From JBFHIZ01 sp963666475 (GTDB lineage: Bacteria > Bacillota > Clostridia > Lachnospirales > Lachnospiraceae), in NCBI GenBank assembly GCA_963666475.2, contig CAXXJM010000001.1:1798001-1862000 (forward strand): a stretch of DNA of 64,000 bases. Reading direction: 5' to 3'. Under the pieces are notes generated by a model. That model had not been told where the DNA came from and did no database searches. It saw nothing but the letters and a program-made list of their open reading frames with translations. Positions 62,924-64,000 of this stretch are shown here, piece after piece (the stretch's first letter is position 1; the number at the start of each line of letters is the position of its first letter). The position numbers were made by a program, and so were the translations under genes.

Positions 62924-64000
62924 TTATCTTCTATCTAATGCCATAAATAAACCTATTGGAATTATAAGCAAAATAATTCCACCAAAAAAGTAACTCATTA
63001 CAAAAATCATACCAATACTTCCAAGAAGCAACACTATGTTACTAACAATCTTCTTTTTTCCCTCACTGTTTTCAGACTGTATCGCACCTCTAATACTCGA
63101 ATATGTAGCAAATACTAAAAGTACAATATAGAAAAGATTGATTGATATAATAGAGTTAATATATTCCGACATAAATACCACAATAATAAGTGTGAGTAAT
63201 ACTACAAATACTGATATTTCATCTGCTTGCTTTTTCTTAAAAAAGTATATATATTTCTTTCCGATTCTAGACACTATCCATCCAATTGCAATAAAGATAA
63301 CAATGTATATGGCAACTATAATAATCCAATGTGTAATCATCGCCAAAATTGGTTGTGGTATTAGATCTCCTAATTTTGATCCAAAAGTTGCTATTGAATT
63401 TATCCATCCAATAATATGAAGAATTACACTATACATTGTTTGAAAAAATTCTATAATATCCGATCTAAATACGTCCGTCTTCCATGCAGTTATTACAGTT
63501 GAGATAATCCCATAAAATAATGTAAAGAATACCATGCCTTTATATGAAATAATCATATTACGATATTTATCTTTCACTCTAGTCAATTTATCGTTATAAT
63601 CACGTTCCATTCTGTGGTTTTTATTTTTATAGTCTCTTTCAAGTTTGGATATCTGATTTGCGATCATTGATGCAGCTTTTGTGGTAATCTCTTTATTTAA
63701 ATTGGATTCTTTTTCGGTTATCTTGCTTTCTAGATTAATAATAATATTTTCCCGGTGAGCAAGAGATGCTACTTTCTCATTATAGTTATCCATAGCCTCT
63801 TCAACATCTCTTTTTGCCTTTTCCTTAACGGCTTCGACCGTGGCTTCGGATTCCTCTCTTGTTTTCCTCTCGCTTTTCTCCAATTCCTTGTTCTTTTTCT
63901 CCAGTTCCTCGTTCTTCTTCAATATGAGATCGCTCTCGTTCATTTTCTCGATTCTCTCGCTTTTCTTCTGCACCTCGTTCTTTAGCATTGAGATTTGTGA
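62924..64000 (-). CDS. Coiled-coil membrane protein, DUF6040-like (5' end outside window)
   Basis: The frame is open to the window edge; the first ATG inside is at 63988 but codons upstream remain open, so the true start may be outside. Residues about 1-150 are a charged coiled coil rich in Glu/Lys (KKNEELEKKNKELEKSERK). From about 150 on are several hydrophobic segments ending in ALDRR. This layout matches DUF6040-type proteins known from integrative elements; function unknown. Confidence 0.55.
   Translation of the reverse strand, partial: SQISMLKNEVQKKSERIEKMNESDLILKKNEELEKKNKELEKSERKTREESEATVEAVKEKAKRDVEEAMDNYNEKVASLAHRENIIINLESKITEKESNLNKEITTKAASMIANQISKLERDYKNKNHRMERDYNDKLTRVKDKYRNMIISYKGMVFFTLFYGIISTVITAWKTDVFRSDIIEFFQTMYSVILHIIGWINSIATFGSKLGDLIPQPILAMITHWIIIVAIYIVIFIAIGWIVSRIGKKYIYFFKKKQADEISVFVVLLTLIIVVFMSEYINSIISINLFYIVLLVFATYSSIRGAIQSENSEGKKKIVSNIVLLLGSIGMIFVMSYFFGGIILLIIPIGLFMALDRR

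Overview
The window reads as a low-GC Firmicute chromosome segment, most likely a gut Clostridia (Lachnospiraceae-like) strain. The grounds are A/T-rich coding, AGGAGG-type ribosome binding sites, GPH/GH2 sugar genes, a BmpA-type nucleoside ABC importer and an anaerobic purine/uric-acid gene set of the kind known from gut anaerobes. No rRNA, tRNA or CRISPR array was seen.

Layout. (1) 1-1728: 3' portion missing, an SDR-like + membrane + GAF protein with PelD-like architecture. (2) 1.9-6.4 kb: TetR, GH2 glycosidase, GPH symporter, ending in a terminator. (3) 6.4-9.0 kb: SulP permease and a ketopantoate-reductase-like protein. (4) 9.1-36.4 kb, all on the minus strand: a purine island. It starts at guanine deaminase and a TetR, then Moco genes (MoeA-like, MoaC, MoaA, MOSC, MogA), an XdhC-type chaperone, a MocA-hydantoinase fusion, a three-subunit molybdenum hydroxylase, a D-aminoacylase-like hydrolase, an XdhD-like fused hydroxylase, SsnA, a frameshifted short YgfK, YgeX and YgeY. 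A nucleoside-type ABC importer and a second paralogous TetR follow. (5) 36.4-38.1 kb: MarR-MFS efflux pair with two clear operators. (6) 38.45-47.2 kb: a nest of insertion sequences. An IS66-family element is split by two later insertions and adjoins an IS256-family element and a second, inverted copy of one of the inserted ISs. (7) 47.5-53.1 kb: a compact five-gene operon (PD-(D/E)XK nuclease of sce7726 type, sce7725-type protein, RES-domain protein, SF1 helicase, small unknown) that looks like an uncharacterised defence system. (8) 53.4-56.3 kb: a DUF6431/DDE-integrase/AAA-ATPase transposon, followed by an excisionase and a truncated integrase. (9) 57.2-58.4 kb: second copy of the IS150-like element. 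(10) 58.9-62.7 kb: a restriction-modification locus with two homologous putative endonucleases and one C5-cytosine methyltransferase. (11) 62.9 kb-end: a coiled-coil membrane protein running off the window.

Working model. Imported nucleosides/purines are deaminated (GuaD) and interconverted by the molybdenum hydroxylases. The cofactor is made and inserted by the co-encoded Moco genes and XdhC/MocA proteins. The ring is opened and degraded by the hydantoinase domain, D-aminoacylase-like protein, SsnA, YgfK, YgeY and YgeX, down to pyruvate and ammonia. The order of the ring-opening steps is inference. From 38.4 kb on the window is accessory: mobile elements and defence genes.
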